Positions 35,682-43,616 of a DNA stretch of 64,000 nt are shown here, piece by piece. The position numbers and the translations under genes were made by a program. This stretch comes from Butyricicoccus pullicaecorum (GTDB lineage Bacteria; Bacillota; Clostridia; Oscillospirales; Butyricicoccaceae), in contig JAGZIY010000005.1 in assembly GCA_018365995.1 (NCBI GenBank), forward strand, positions 1-64,000, given 5' to 3'. Positions within the stretch are counted from its first letter, which is position 1. Each line of letters starts with the position of its first letter. Under the pieces are notes generated by a model. The model was not told the origin of the DNA. It searched no databases and saw only the letters and a list, made by a program, of their open reading frames with translations.

Positions 35682-37340
35682 TTATACTTCCATAATAATT
35701 GGCAAAATCATGGGACTTCGCTTGGTTTTCTTAAAGAGATAGTTGCTCAGCGCGCTCTTGAGTGCACTTTTAATGCCATTCCAATCCCGTACACCTTCAT
35801 CTTGACAGCGATCCAACGTTATTTGCGACTGGATACGCAATTCCTCCATGAGATCCTCTGCCTCTCGCACATAGATAAAGCCGCGGGAGACAATATCCGG
35901 TCCAGCAATCACAACACCACTTTCCTGATCGATCGTTACCACCACGATCAGAAGCCCATCCTCTGCCAGATGCTTTCTGTCACGCAGAACAGCTGCACCA
36001 ACATCACCAACGCCCAAGCCATCGATCAGCACCCGTCCTGCAGGTACCAACGGGCAGAGATGTGCAGAACGCTCATCGAATTCAATAGGACGCCCAATCT
36101 CTGTGACCATAATATTTCTGGGATCAACGCCCATTTCCTCAGCCAATGCCGCATGCTTTTGCAGCATGCGATGCTCACCATGAACTGGGATAAAATACTT
36201 TGGACGGCACAAGCCTATCATCAGCTTTTGTTCCTCCTGACAGGCATGTCCAGATACGTGGATGGCAGCATTGCGATCGTAAATCACCTCTGCGCCCTTA
36301 CGGTACAATTCATTGACCATATTGGAGACCGACTTTTCATTCCCCGGAATTGCCGATGCTGCAATCAAAATACGATCGCCAGTCACAACTTCAACCTGCT
36401 TATGGCTGGAATATGCCATACGATACAGTGCGGACATGGTTTCTCCCTGTGATCCCGTGGATACAATACACAGTTTATTACGTGGATAGCGGTTGATAGT
36501 ATTGACATCAATCAGCACCTTGCCGTCATCATGCAAATATCCAAGTTCCATAGCAACTTGTGTAATTTTCTCCATGCTTCGTCCGCATACTGCTACCTTG
36601 CGTCCAAACCGTGCAGCAATATCTAAAATCTGCTGTAAACGGCTGACATTCGAGGCAAATGTTGCAATGATGATGCGCTGATCACAGTTTTTGAAAAAAT
36701 TCTCCATCGACTGTCCAACAACCTTTTCGCTTGGGGTATAGCCACTGCGCTCTACATTGGTGGAATCACTCATAAGTGCCAGAACGCCCTCCTTGCCAAG
36801 TTCCCCAAACCGCGCCAAGTCAATCATTTCGCCACTTACGGGGGTGAGATCGACCTTAAAGTCACCTGTATGGATAATCGTACCCAATGGCGTGCGAATT
36901 GCCAGTGCAACCGAGTCCGCAATGGAATGGTTCGTGTGGATAAATTCCACCGTAAAGCATCCGAGCTTGATCACGTCACCTGCATGCACGGTTTTCATGC
37001 GCACCCTTTCCGGCATGCGATGCTCGGCAAGCTTGGTTTCAATGATTCCGCAGGTCAAACGTGTTGCATAGATCGGTGCATTGACCTCACGCAGTACATA
37101 AGGGATTGCACCAATATGGTCTTCATGTCCATGCGTAATCACATAACCGCGCATCTTGCGCTGGTTTCTCTTGAGATAGGTAATGTCGGGAATGACAAGG
37201 TCAACACCCAGCATGTCATCATCTGGAAAGGCAAGTCCACAGTCAACTACAATCATATCATTGCCATATTCAATGAGTGTCATATTTTTACCAATCTCAT
37301 TGAGGCCGCCAAGCGGTATAATCTTCAATTTTTCTTTCAT
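35682..37340 (-). CDS. rnj: Ribonuclease J
   Basis: RNase J is a 5'-to-3' exonuclease and endonuclease central to mRNA decay and rRNA maturation in Firmicutes. The 552-residue length is standard. It has the metallo-beta-lactamase motif HGHEDHIGAIP, the beta-CASP block (MSDSTNVERSGYTPSE) and the late PVHGEHRML element, plus a C-terminal domain. It is monocistronic, with AAAGGA upstream and a possible long leader of about 200 bases. Whether it is J1 or J2 cannot be said. Confidence 0.96.
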   Translation of the reverse strand: MKEKLKIIPLGGLNEIGKNMTLIEYGNDMIVVDCGLAFPDDDMLGVDLVIPDITYLKRNQRKMRGYVITHGHEDHIGAIPYVLREVNAPIYATRLTCGIIETKLAEHRMPERVRMKTVHAGDVIKLGCFTVEFIHTNHSIADSVALAIRTPLGTIIHTGDFKVDLTPVSGEMIDLARFGELGKEGVLALMSDSTNVERSGYTPSEKVVGQSMENFFKNCDQRIIIATFASNVSRLQQILDIAARFGRKVAVCGRSMEKITQVAMELGYLHDDGKVLIDVNTINRYPRNKLCIVSTGSQGETMSALYRMAYSSHKQVEVVTGDRILIAASAIPGNEKSVSNMVNELYRKGAEVIYDRNAAIHVSGHACQEEQKLMIGLCRPKYFIPVHGEHRMLQKHAALAEEMGVDPRNIMVTEIGRPIEFDERSAHLCPLVPAGRVLIDGLGVGDVGAAVLRDRKHLAEDGLLIVVVTIDQESGVVIAGPDIVSRGFIYVREAEDLMEELRIQSQITLDRCQDEGVRDWNGIKSALKSALSNYLFKKTKRSPMILPIIMEV

Positions 37341-37822
37341 AATTTCGATATCACTTTCCTTTGTTCATTGTCAAAATATTACACGTTGCCGATGTTTTCG
37401 GCTTTTGCTTTCATAACAAGGCCGCACGCCTGCGCCTTTCATTCATCATCATCTACCGAGTTGTCCCAGACGAGTTCCGTTCTAAATACCAGACGACTCT
37501 TCCGCACCATGGGAACAAACACTGTTTTTACTATATCACATTTTGCACACTTTGTACAGTGATTGCCTGATGTTCCGCCGCACTGTCCATCGACTTTTCT
37601 CCCTATTTCCAGACATTCATGCAGTGCTGCCATTCTCATCATTTTGTGATAAGCATATTTTTTCCAAAAATCCAGTTACAGAATGGTTAAATTTTTTGAG
37701 ATTTCTCCCCGTTTTTTGTTATATCATTTTTTTATATTACTATTCGTAATCAAAATTTAATTTTTTTCAAAAAATCGTTTGACAAAGCGGTTTCCAATGG
37801 GTATCATAGCACCTACGGATTG
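37341..37822. other. Intergenic stretch, no gene seen
   Basis: About 480 bases. On the minus strand TGTACA-17-TATAGT, with the -10 near 37533-37538, could drive rnj with a long leader. The right half is very AT-rich. Small open frames of 60-77 codons exist but lack ribosome sites or family resemblance. The only organised signal is the WalR-like box that follows. Confidence 0.4.
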
Positions 37823-37839
37823 GTAACAAACCGGTTACA
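37823..37839. promoter_or_regulatory. WalR-like box upstream of the first 3D gene
   Basis: GTAACA-AACCG-GTTACA is the reverse complement of TGTWAH-N5-TGTWAH, the WalR (YycF) consensus of Firmicutes. It ends just upstream of a weak -35 (37844-37849) and 28 bases before TATATT (37867-37872), as expected for an activated promoter. Confidence 0.5.
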
Positions 37840-37907
37840 AACCAACTTTTTTGTCATTTTATACGCTATATTGCGCATAAACTAAGAAAAATGAGGAGAT
37901 TTTTTGC

Positions 37908-38606
37908 ATGAATACTCGATGTATCAAAAACATCAAGCTGATGCCCAGCGTACTTGCACTGACCTGTCTTTTGAGTCTGGGCAGCAACGCACAGGCTTAT
38001 ACCACACCCACCTTTGCAGAGAATGGTCACGCACTGGATACCGTGATGGCTTCTCTCCCTTACGGATATCTGTCTGCATCTGCACAGACCACAGTAGACT
38101 CTGCGAGCGCGACCGAAGATATGCAGGCTGCACAAAATCATTTGGAGGCAGAAGCATACAAAGCACAAATAGCAGCGCAGGAGGCAGCACAAGCCGCACA
38201 AGCCGCTCGAGCTGCTTCTGCACGTTTGCAGCAGCTAAAAACCGGCGCTATCACCCCACACACAGTTCGCCGCAGCAGCACCCTATCCGCTGACAGCGTT
38301 GTACGAAATAATTTCAAAAAACTCGGCAAATACCGTCTATCTTTCTACTGCCCTTGCACGACCTGCAACGGGCGCTCAGATGGCAAGACAAAAATTGGTA
38401 CCCGAATGGCAGAGGGTCGTACCATTGCAGTAGACTCCCGTATCATTCCTTTGGGCAGCCGTGTGTATATCGATGGTTATGGCGTCTTTATTGCAGAAGA
38501 TACCGGCGGCGCAATCAAGGGCAACCGCATCGATGTTTGTGTTTCCAGCCATAGTCGTGCATATGATATTGGCATCGACTACGCTGATGTTTATCTCATT
38601 GGATGA
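37908..38606 (+). CDS. Secreted 3D-domain protein (first of a pair)
   Basis: The 232-residue protein has a signal peptide (cleavage near NAQA, about residue 33). An Ala/Gln-rich helical stretch follows (about residues 65-105, EAQAAQAAQAARAA pattern). The C-terminal 3D domain (about 140-232) is named for its three aspartates: FYCPCTTCNGR, TIAVDSRIIPLGSRVYI and GNRIDVCVSS. 3D domains occur in wall lytic enzymes such as YocH and resistance-promoting-factor-like proteins, where they cleave glycan strands. The next gene is a paralogue, and a WalR-like box lies upstream. Confidence 0.9.
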   Translation: MNTRCIKNIKLMPSVLALTCLLSLGSNAQAYTTPTFAENGHALDTVMASLPYGYLSASAQTTVDSASATEDMQAAQNHLEAEAYKAQIAAQEAAQAAQAARAASARLQQLKTGAITPHTVRRSSTLSADSVVRNNFKKLGKYRLSFYCPCTTCNGRSDGKTKIGTRMAEGRTIAVDSRIIPLGSRVYIDGYGVFIAEDTGGAIKGNRIDVCVSSHSRAYDIGIDYADVYLIG

Positions 38607-38618
38607 GTAAAAAATTTA

Positions 38619-38680
38619 GTTACAAATAAGTTACAATTTCTTGATCATTTCCAGCATGTATAAGTTACAAATAAGTTACA
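38619..38680. promoter_or_regulatory. Two WalR-like boxes between the 3D genes
   Basis: GTTACA-AATAA-GTTACA occurs twice with identical sequence (38619-38635 and 38664-38680), 45 bases apart. Both fit the reverse complement of the WalR consensus. They precede the terminator of the first 3D gene and lie about 75 bases before the second gene's promoter, so their target is uncertain. Confidence 0.45.
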
Positions 38681-38713
38681 AAAAAATGTAATTTTTATAT
38701 ATATCAAACTTTT

Positions 38714-38740
38714 AAGGCGCTAAAAGCGCCTTTTTTATTT
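38714..38740 (+). terminator. Terminator after the first 3D gene
   Basis: AAGGCGC-TAAAA-GCGCCTT followed by TTTTATTT. Confidence 0.88.
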
Positions 38741-38756
38741 GTTTTGTAAGAAAAAC

Positions 38757-38785
38757 TTGATTTTATGTTTTTTTTGTGTTATACT
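38757..38785 (+). promoter_or_regulatory. SigA-type promoter of the second 3D gene
   Basis: TTGATT (38757-38762), 17 bases and TATACT (38780-38785), about 82 bases before the ATG. Confidence 0.65.
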
Positions 38786-38867
38786 AAGTTCAATGTGAAT
38801 CCCAAACAATGGCTGGATAGCCAGCGCCGCACAACGGCGTATTCTAAGATTCAGAGGAGTTTTTTGG

Positions 38868-39479
38868 ATGAAGAAACTGAGCGTGAAAACAATTCTGCGT
38901 GGCTTTTCGGCCTTCGCGCTGTGTGCAGCCCTTGGCATGGGTTCCGCACTCGCCTACAATGGAGACCCTGAACTTGCTTACACCAACTCAGACCCATCTC
39001 ATATCACCACTTCCGCTTCAAGCCCAAGCGCAGACCCAGAGACTGTCACCGTCTCTCAGCCAACCCCCTCTCCTGTTGGAGCTTTGGCAGAGGACCGTCT
39101 GACACAACTCAAAACCGGAGATGTGATTCCGCGTACTGTCGCAAAGTCTGCTTCTCTGGCTGCGGATTCTACCATTCGTTCGAATGCCCGTAATCTGGGT
39201 TCGTTCCGCTTGTCCTTCTATTGCCCTTGTGAAAAGTGTAATGGTCGTGCGGATAAAAAAACCAAGATGGGAACCGAAATGGTGGAAGGTCGCACCATCG
39301 CAGTCGACACTTCAGTGATCCCACTCGGCAGCCGCGTGTATATTGATGGTTATGGTCTGTTTATCGCTGAGGATATTGGCGGTGCAATCAAGGAAAATAA
39401 AATTGATATTGCGGTTTCCGACCATGATCATGCATATGAACTTGGTGTTGACAACGCTACCGTTTATCTGATTGCATAA
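38868..39479 (+). CDS. Secreted 3D-domain protein (second of a pair)
   Basis: The 203-residue protein has a signal peptide (about residues 1-27, ending ALAYN), a low-complexity Ser/Thr/Pro linker (about 40-70) and a C-terminal 3D domain. The domain is nearly identical in pattern to the gene before it: FYCPCEKCNGR, TIAVDTSVIPLGSRVYI and ENKIDIAVSD. The Ala/Gln-rich helix of the first copy is replaced by the linker. The pair is a clear tandem duplication with diverged N-terminal halves. GAGGAG precedes the ATG, and a UUCG-loop terminator follows. Confidence 0.9.
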   Translation: MKKLSVKTILRGFSAFALCAALGMGSALAYNGDPELAYTNSDPSHITTSASSPSADPETVTVSQPTPSPVGALAEDRLTQLKTGDVIPRTVAKSASLAADSTIRSNARNLGSFRLSFYCPCEKCNGRADKKTKMGTEMVEGRTIAVDTSVIPLGSRVYIDGYGLFIAEDIGGAIKENKIDIAVSDHDHAYELGVDNATVYLIA

Positions 39480-39497
39480 TAACTACATAGCAGAAAA

Positions 39498-39523
39498 CGG
39501 GTGCTTCGGCACCCGCTTTTTTT
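39498..39523 (+). terminator. Terminator after the second 3D gene
   Basis: CGGGTGC-TTCG-GCACCCG followed by CTTTTTTTC, a UUCG tetraloop hairpin. Confidence 0.92.
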
Positions 39524-39586
39524 CACACATAGCTTGCATATGCCCCTGCTTTTTGATATAGTGATATACAAATGAGGTGAAACGGT

Positions 39587-40111
39587 ATGAATGCAACCAC
39601 CCGACGAGAAAATATTATAGAACTGCTCACAAACGCAGAGAAGCCACTGAGCGCATCTGCAATTGCTGGTCAATGTGCTGTCAGCCGTCAAATCATTGTC
39701 GGCGATATCGCATTGCTGCGTGCATCCGGTGTACAAATCATTGCAACACCACGTGGCTACCTTCTAGAGCGTCCAACCGACAACCGCAACGGCATCGAAG
39801 TCGAAATTGCATGTATACACGATGATGACCGCATCGCTGAGGAATTATATACCGTTGTTGATTTAGGTGGTGCCATGATTGATGTAACCGTTTCACACTC
39901 TGTCTATGGACAGATTTGTGCTCCCCTGCATATCTTCTCCCGCTTTGATGCAGATGCCTTTGTTGAAAAATTGAAATCCGCAAATGCACAGCCCCTGTGT
40001 ACACTCACCGGTGGTGTACATCTGCACCGTCTACGTTGTCCCAACCAAGCTGTACAGACCCGTGTATTGGAAGCACTTCGAACAAAGGGTCTGCTCTTTC
40101 AAAAAGAATAA
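39587..40111 (+). CDS. niaR: Niacin-responsive repressor (NiaR/YrxA type)
   Basis: The 174-residue protein has an N-terminal winged helix (about residues 5-60, with SASAIAGQCAVSRQIIVGDIALLR) and a C-terminal 3H domain, named for three conserved histidines visible in VTVSHSVYG and GGVHLHRLRCP. NiaR binds nicotinate, probably via a metal at these histidines, and represses NAD synthesis or niacin uptake genes. The next gene is a niacin transporter with a palindrome on its promoter, which supports this assignment. GAGGTG precedes the ATG. Confidence 0.92.
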   Translation: MNATTRRENIIELLTNAEKPLSASAIAGQCAVSRQIIVGDIALLRASGVQIIATPRGYLLERPTDNRNGIEVEIACIHDDDRIAEELYTVVDLGGAMIDVTVSHSVYGQICAPLHIFSRFDADAFVEKLKSANAQPLCTLTGGVHLHRLRCPNQAVQTRVLEALRTKGLLFQKE

Positions 40112-40123
40112 TCTGCGAGTATC

Positions 40124-40155
40124 AAAGCCCAAGACACATGTCTTGGGCCTTTTAA
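40124..40155 (+). terminator. Terminator after niaR
   Basis: AAGCCCAAGACA pairs with TGTCTTGGGC and is followed by CTTTTAATTT. Confidence 0.82.
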
Positions 40156-40253
40156 TTTCATATTCGCCGCACGCCTAAATCAAAAAGACCTTTTCTCCAC
40201 ACCGCCCTTTTATAGTTCTTCCAAATGGATCCGTTTCAGAAAGGTAAACGCTG

Positions 40254-40289
40254 ATATGTCTTGACACATATCTTGTTATTTGATATGAT
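40254..40289 (+). promoter_or_regulatory. Promoter of niaX with overlapping NiaR-like operator
   Basis: The promoter is TTGACA (40261-40266), 17 bases and TATGAT (40284-40289). A perfect inverted repeat, ATATGT-CTTGAC-ACATAT (40254-40271), covers the -35. A repressor bound there would block RNA polymerase. The sequence resembles the NiaR site as I remember it. Confidence 0.7.
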
Positions 40290-40341
40290 AAAATACAAAT
40301 TGGGAATTTTTATCCGTGTCACACAGGAAAAGGAGTTTTTT

Positions 40342-40920
40342 ATGTCTAGTCAAAAGTTATATCGTCTGGTGGTTGCAGCCCTGCTTTGTGCAGTGGGTAT
40401 CCTAATCCCCATGTTCTCGCCCATCAAGATTACCATTGAACCTGCATCTTTTACACTTGCCAGCCATGTCGCAATTTTCCTCGCCATGTTTGTTTCCCCC
40501 AGTATCGCCGTTGCAGTCTCTGTTGGTACGACTCTTGGCTTCTTCCTTGCCGGCTTTCCAATCACTGTTGTCATGCGTGCCGCAAGCCATATCGTGTTTG
40601 CGCTCCTTGGCTCTCTTTACATTCAAAAGCATCCCGAAACCGCGCTACACCCTTCCAAACCTGCAAATCTACTCTTCAGCTTTCTAATCGGTATCCTGCA
40701 CGGTCTATGCGAGGTTTTAATCATACTGCCCTTCTATTTTGGCGGTTCCATGGCATCTTATGAGGCAAAGGGCTTCTTTGTCAGCGTTATTTTGCTTGTC
40801 GGTGTTGGCTCTGCCGTTCATTCGATGATTGATTTTACAATCGCCTCCGTCATTTGGGCACCCCTGCGTCAAGCACTTCGCCCCAATACGGTCACGACAG
40901 CTGTGGCTTCTTCAAAGTAA
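40342..40920 (+). CDS. niaX: Niacin transporter, NiaX type (ECF S component)
   Basis: The 192-residue membrane protein has five or six hydrophobic helices and the pattern of ECF substrate-binding components, opening MSSQKLYRLVVAALLCAVG with IEPASFTLASH in the first loop. NiaX works with shared ECF ATPases to import nicotinate. The start at 40342 lies behind AAAAGGAG. The niacin assignment rests mainly on the niaR neighbour and the operator; on sequence alone it is an S component. Confidence 0.85.
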   Translation: MSSQKLYRLVVAALLCAVGILIPMFSPIKITIEPASFTLASHVAIFLAMFVSPSIAVAVSVGTTLGFFLAGFPITVVMRAASHIVFALLGSLYIQKHPETALHPSKPANLLFSFLIGILHGLCEVLIILPFYFGGSMASYEAKGFFVSVILLVGVGSAVHSMIDFTIASVIWAPLRQALRPNTVTTAVASSK

Positions 40921-40959
40921 AACAAGATCTTTCCCTGCCTTGTATATAGAATCCAAAAA

Positions 40960-40996
40960 AATCGGCACAGAGCAATGCTCTGTGCCGATTCTCTTT
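40960..40996. terminator. Terminator between niaX and the kinase-like gene
   Basis: A 14-bp stem, AATCGGCACAGAGC with GCTCTGTGCCGATT, is followed by CTCTTTT and flanked by A-runs on the left, so it can act in both directions. Confidence 0.88.
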
Positions 40997-41031
40997 TACC
41001 CTTCTCTTACCTTGTTTGCCCTCTCAAAGCA

Positions 41032-41643
41032 CTATTTTTTCAGTGCATTCACATATGCCAAAATAACCTCTATGGACTCGTCAATGCCCAAGCGACCTGA
41101 ATTGATACACAGGTCATAATGATCGCTCTTTCCCCACATCTTACCCGTATAGTAATTGTAATAGGTTGCACGCTGTTTATCCATCTTTTCCAACGCAGCA
41201 CGCGGCGACTTTCCAGACAGCTCATAATCATCATGGGTCTGGATACGCTGTAACCGATCATCTAAGGAGCCTGTGATAAAGAAATCAAAGCGATTGTCAT
41301 ACTCACGCAGAACATGATCTGCACATCTGCCAACCAAAACGGCTGGACCACTATCTGCAACCTCACGAATAATGTTTGCCTGCGCCAAAAACAACTGGTC
41401 TGTCAGAGACATTCCATTGAGTCCTGTACTTCCAAACATGGTCAAAGAATATAACAAGCTGTTGGTCGCACGTTTGTCAAGCTGCTCAAATAAATCCTCA
41501 CTAAAACCACTTTTCTTTGCCGCACGAGAAATTAGTTCACGGTCATAGAACGGGATTCCCAGTCGCAATGCCAGCTTTCGACCAATTTCTCGACCGCCGG
41601 AGCCATACTGTCTGCCAATGGTGATAATCAAATTATTTGCCAT
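41032..41643 (-). CDS. Cytidylate kinase-like family protein
   Basis: The 203-residue protein starts MANNLIITIGRQYGSGGREIGRKLA, a P-loop variant (GRQYGSGGREIG) typical of the cytidylate kinase-like family found in gut Clostridia and Bacteroidetes. It has VLVGRCADHVL and the lid-like region around RIQTHDDYELSGKSPRAALEKMDKQR. True CMP kinase (Cmk) is a separate protein, so the substrate here is unknown. It is monocistronic, with GGAGG before the ATG and a striking palindrome over its promoter. Confidence 0.87.
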   Translation of the reverse strand: MANNLIITIGRQYGSGGREIGRKLALRLGIPFYDRELISRAAKKSGFSEDLFEQLDKRATNSLLYSLTMFGSTGLNGMSLTDQLFLAQANIIREVADSGPAVLVGRCADHVLREYDNRFDFFITGSLDDRLQRIQTHDDYELSGKSPRAALEKMDKQRATYYNYYTGKMWGKSDHYDLCINSGRLGIDESIEVILAYVNALKK

Positions 41644-41669
41644 AATGAACCCTCCACCCTATGTATAAC

Positions 41670-41711
41670 TTGCATAATGGTTCTATAAATAGTATGTCAC
41701 ACATTATGCAA
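41670..41711 (-). promoter_or_regulatory. Promoter with 10-bp inverted-repeat operator
   Basis: TTGCATAATG (41670-41679) and CATTATGCAA (41702-41711) are perfect inverted repeats 22 bases apart. On the minus strand TTGCAT of the distal arm and TTATAG, 17 bases away (41683-41688), form a promoter for the kinase-like gene. The repeat therefore brackets the -10. Confidence 0.6.
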
Positions 41712-41735
41712 CTTGTCAATATCTCTGCAAAAATA

Positions 41736-41770
41736 TTTCACACGTATCTTTTAATGGCATACGTGTGAAA
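41736..41770 (-). terminator. Terminator after murC
   Basis: TTTCACACGTAT pairs with ATACGTGTGAAA, and the minus strand continues TATTTTTG. Confidence 0.82.
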
Positions 41771-41786
41771 TTAGGATATTCGGACT

Positions 41787-43160
41787 CTATTCTCCTGTCA
41801 GCAGCTGTCCGACCTTATAAATATCGCCAGCCCCCATTGTAATGACCAAATCACCGGCATGCGTTTCACGCTCTAAATATGCACAAATCTCCTCAAAACT
41901 CTCAAAGCTGACTGCATTTGAAATCTGTTTTGCCAAATCAGAAGCATATACCCCAATAGTATTCTGCTCCCGCGCCGCATAAATCGGTGCAAGTACCGCC
42001 TGATCGCACAGTTCCAGTGCCTCTACGAATTCAGAAAACAAGGCTTTTGTTCGGGTATAGGTATGCGGCTGAAATACACAGAAAATACGATCAAACTCCA
42101 TCTGACGTGCCGTTTGCAAAGTCGCACGCATTTCAGACGGATGATGGGCATAATCATCCACTACAAGCGCCCCGCTTTTCATGATTCCAGTACGTTCAAA
42201 CCGACGCGAGGATCCCTTAAACTGCTTGAGACCAGCAGCGACCTGTGCACCTGCTACCTGCAAAAACCACGCAGCCGCACAACAGGCAAGTGCGTTGAGC
42301 ATATTATGATATCCCGGCACAGACAGTTCTACATGTGTATAGAACTGTCCCTCGACCATTACATCAAAATGATAATACCCATTTTGCACGGAAACATTTT
42401 CTGGTCTTACCTTTGCATGCTCTGACACACCAAAGGTCAAGAGTTTGCGCTCAATACCTTCGACCGCCCGCATGGCATGGATATCATCTGCATTGGTGAT
42501 TACCAATCCGTTCTTCGGTGTGCGCAGGCAAAATTCATGAAATGAATGCACAATATCATCAATATCCTTGAAAAAATCCAGATGATCGGCTTCCACATTG
42601 AGCACTACCGCAATCGTTGGCGAAAATGATAGAAAGGAATTACAGTATTCACAGGATTCCGCGACAAAACATTCCTTCCCACCAATACGCAGGGTACCGC
42701 CAATTGCAGGCAGGTTGCTTCCCACCATAACAGTTGGATCGAGCGCCGCCTGCATCGTGATCAGGGTCATCATAGAAGTACTTGTCGTTTTTCCATGGGT
42801 GCCGGACAAACAAATCACATTCTGATAATCGGTCATCAAGCCACCCCAAGCCTGCGCACGTTCCATAACTGGGATACCGAGCGCATGTGCCTGCATGATT
42901 TCAGGGTTATTATCATGCACAGCTGCAGTACGGACAACCAGCGCCGCACCTTCTACATTCTGTGCCTCATGGGTGTAATAAATCTGCGCTCCCAGACGCT
43001 CCAAACGCTCTGTGACCGCGGAATATGCGCGATCCGAGCCGCTCACAGGCACTCCCATGCTTAAAAGCAGCTCTCCCAGCGAGTTCATGGACACGCCGCC
43101 AATTCCAACCAAATGAATTTTCTTTTTATTCTCAATATATGGCTTGATGGACAATTCCAT
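41787..43160 (-). CDS. murC: UDP-N-acetylmuramate--L-alanine ligase
   Basis: MurC adds the first amino acid to the peptidoglycan precursor in the cytoplasm. The 457-residue protein has the Mur-ligase order: N-terminal UDP-binding domain (HLVGIGGVSMNSLGELL), central ATPase domain with the P-loop ICLSGTHGKTTSTSM, and C-terminal domain with VVDDYAHHPSEM. I start it at 43160, behind GGAGG; the longer frame adds six residues. It stands alone, divergent from spoVG. Confidence 0.97.
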   Translation of the reverse strand: MELSIKPYIENKKKIHLVGIGGVSMNSLGELLLSMGVPVSGSDRAYSAVTERLERLGAQIYYTHEAQNVEGAALVVRTAAVHDNNPEIMQAHALGIPVMERAQAWGGLMTDYQNVICLSGTHGKTTSTSMMTLITMQAALDPTVMVGSNLPAIGGTLRIGGKECFVAESCEYCNSFLSFSPTIAVVLNVEADHLDFFKDIDDIVHSFHEFCLRTPKNGLVITNADDIHAMRAVEGIERKLLTFGVSEHAKVRPENVSVQNGYYHFDVMVEGQFYTHVELSVPGYHNMLNALACCAAAWFLQVAGAQVAAGLKQFKGSSRRFERTGIMKSGALVVDDYAHHPSEMRATLQTARQMEFDRIFCVFQPHTYTRTKALFSEFVEALELCDQAVLAPIYAAREQNTIGVYASDLAKQISNAVSFESFEEICAYLERETHAGDLVITMGAGDIYKVGQLLTGE

Positions 43161-43272
43161 ACCAACAGCCTCCAACACTTAAATTTTCTATGTATTATTA
43201 TATGGGAATCTTGGAAGAATATCAAGCAGGAACCAAAAAACCATGACGATATAAAAGGAGACCACAAAACTT

Positions 43273-43542
43273 ATGGAGATTACAGAAATCAAATTCCGTC
43301 GTTTTCCAACACATGGTAGATTACGCGCACTGGTATCTGTCACCTTTGACAACATCTTCGCTGTTCACGATATCAAGGTCATTGCAGGTGATGATCATCT
43401 ATTTCTGGCAATGCCCGCACGCCGCAGCACGGATGGACGCTACCATGATATCGTCCACCCAATCGGTCCACTTTTACGTGAGGAAATGGAAAATCGTATT
43501 TTATCCGAGTATGAACGGCTTGCCGCACTTCATTCCATATAA
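43273..43542 (+). CDS. spoVG: Septation regulator SpoVG
   Basis: The 89-residue protein starts MEITEIKFRRFP and has the core KVIAGDDHLFLAMPARR, followed by a helix (EEMENRILSEYERL). SpoVG is a small nucleic-acid-binding regulator that affects asymmetric septation and, in other Firmicutes, capsule and virulence genes. AAAAGGAG precedes the ATG. I looked for a SigH promoter, as in Bacillus, and did not find a convincing one. Confidence 0.96.
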   Translation: MEITEIKFRRFPTHGRLRALVSVTFDNIFAVHDIKVIAGDDHLFLAMPARRSTDGRYHDIVHPIGPLLREEMENRILSEYERLAALHSI

Positions 43543-43616
43543 ATCCAGCTTTTTCCTTGCAATCTACTCCCGAATGCGCTAAAATAAGGACGTCTTAAAA
43601 AAGGAGTAGAAATAGA

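Noticed and set aside
37439..37642. 67-codon minus-strand frame upstream of RNase J
   Set aside because: No convincing ribosome site or family resemblance, and a possible rnj promoter lies inside it. I treat it as leader or intergenic DNA.
43179..43272. SigH promoter for spoVG
   Set aside because: No pair of AGGAWWT and GAAT-like elements with correct spacing could be found.
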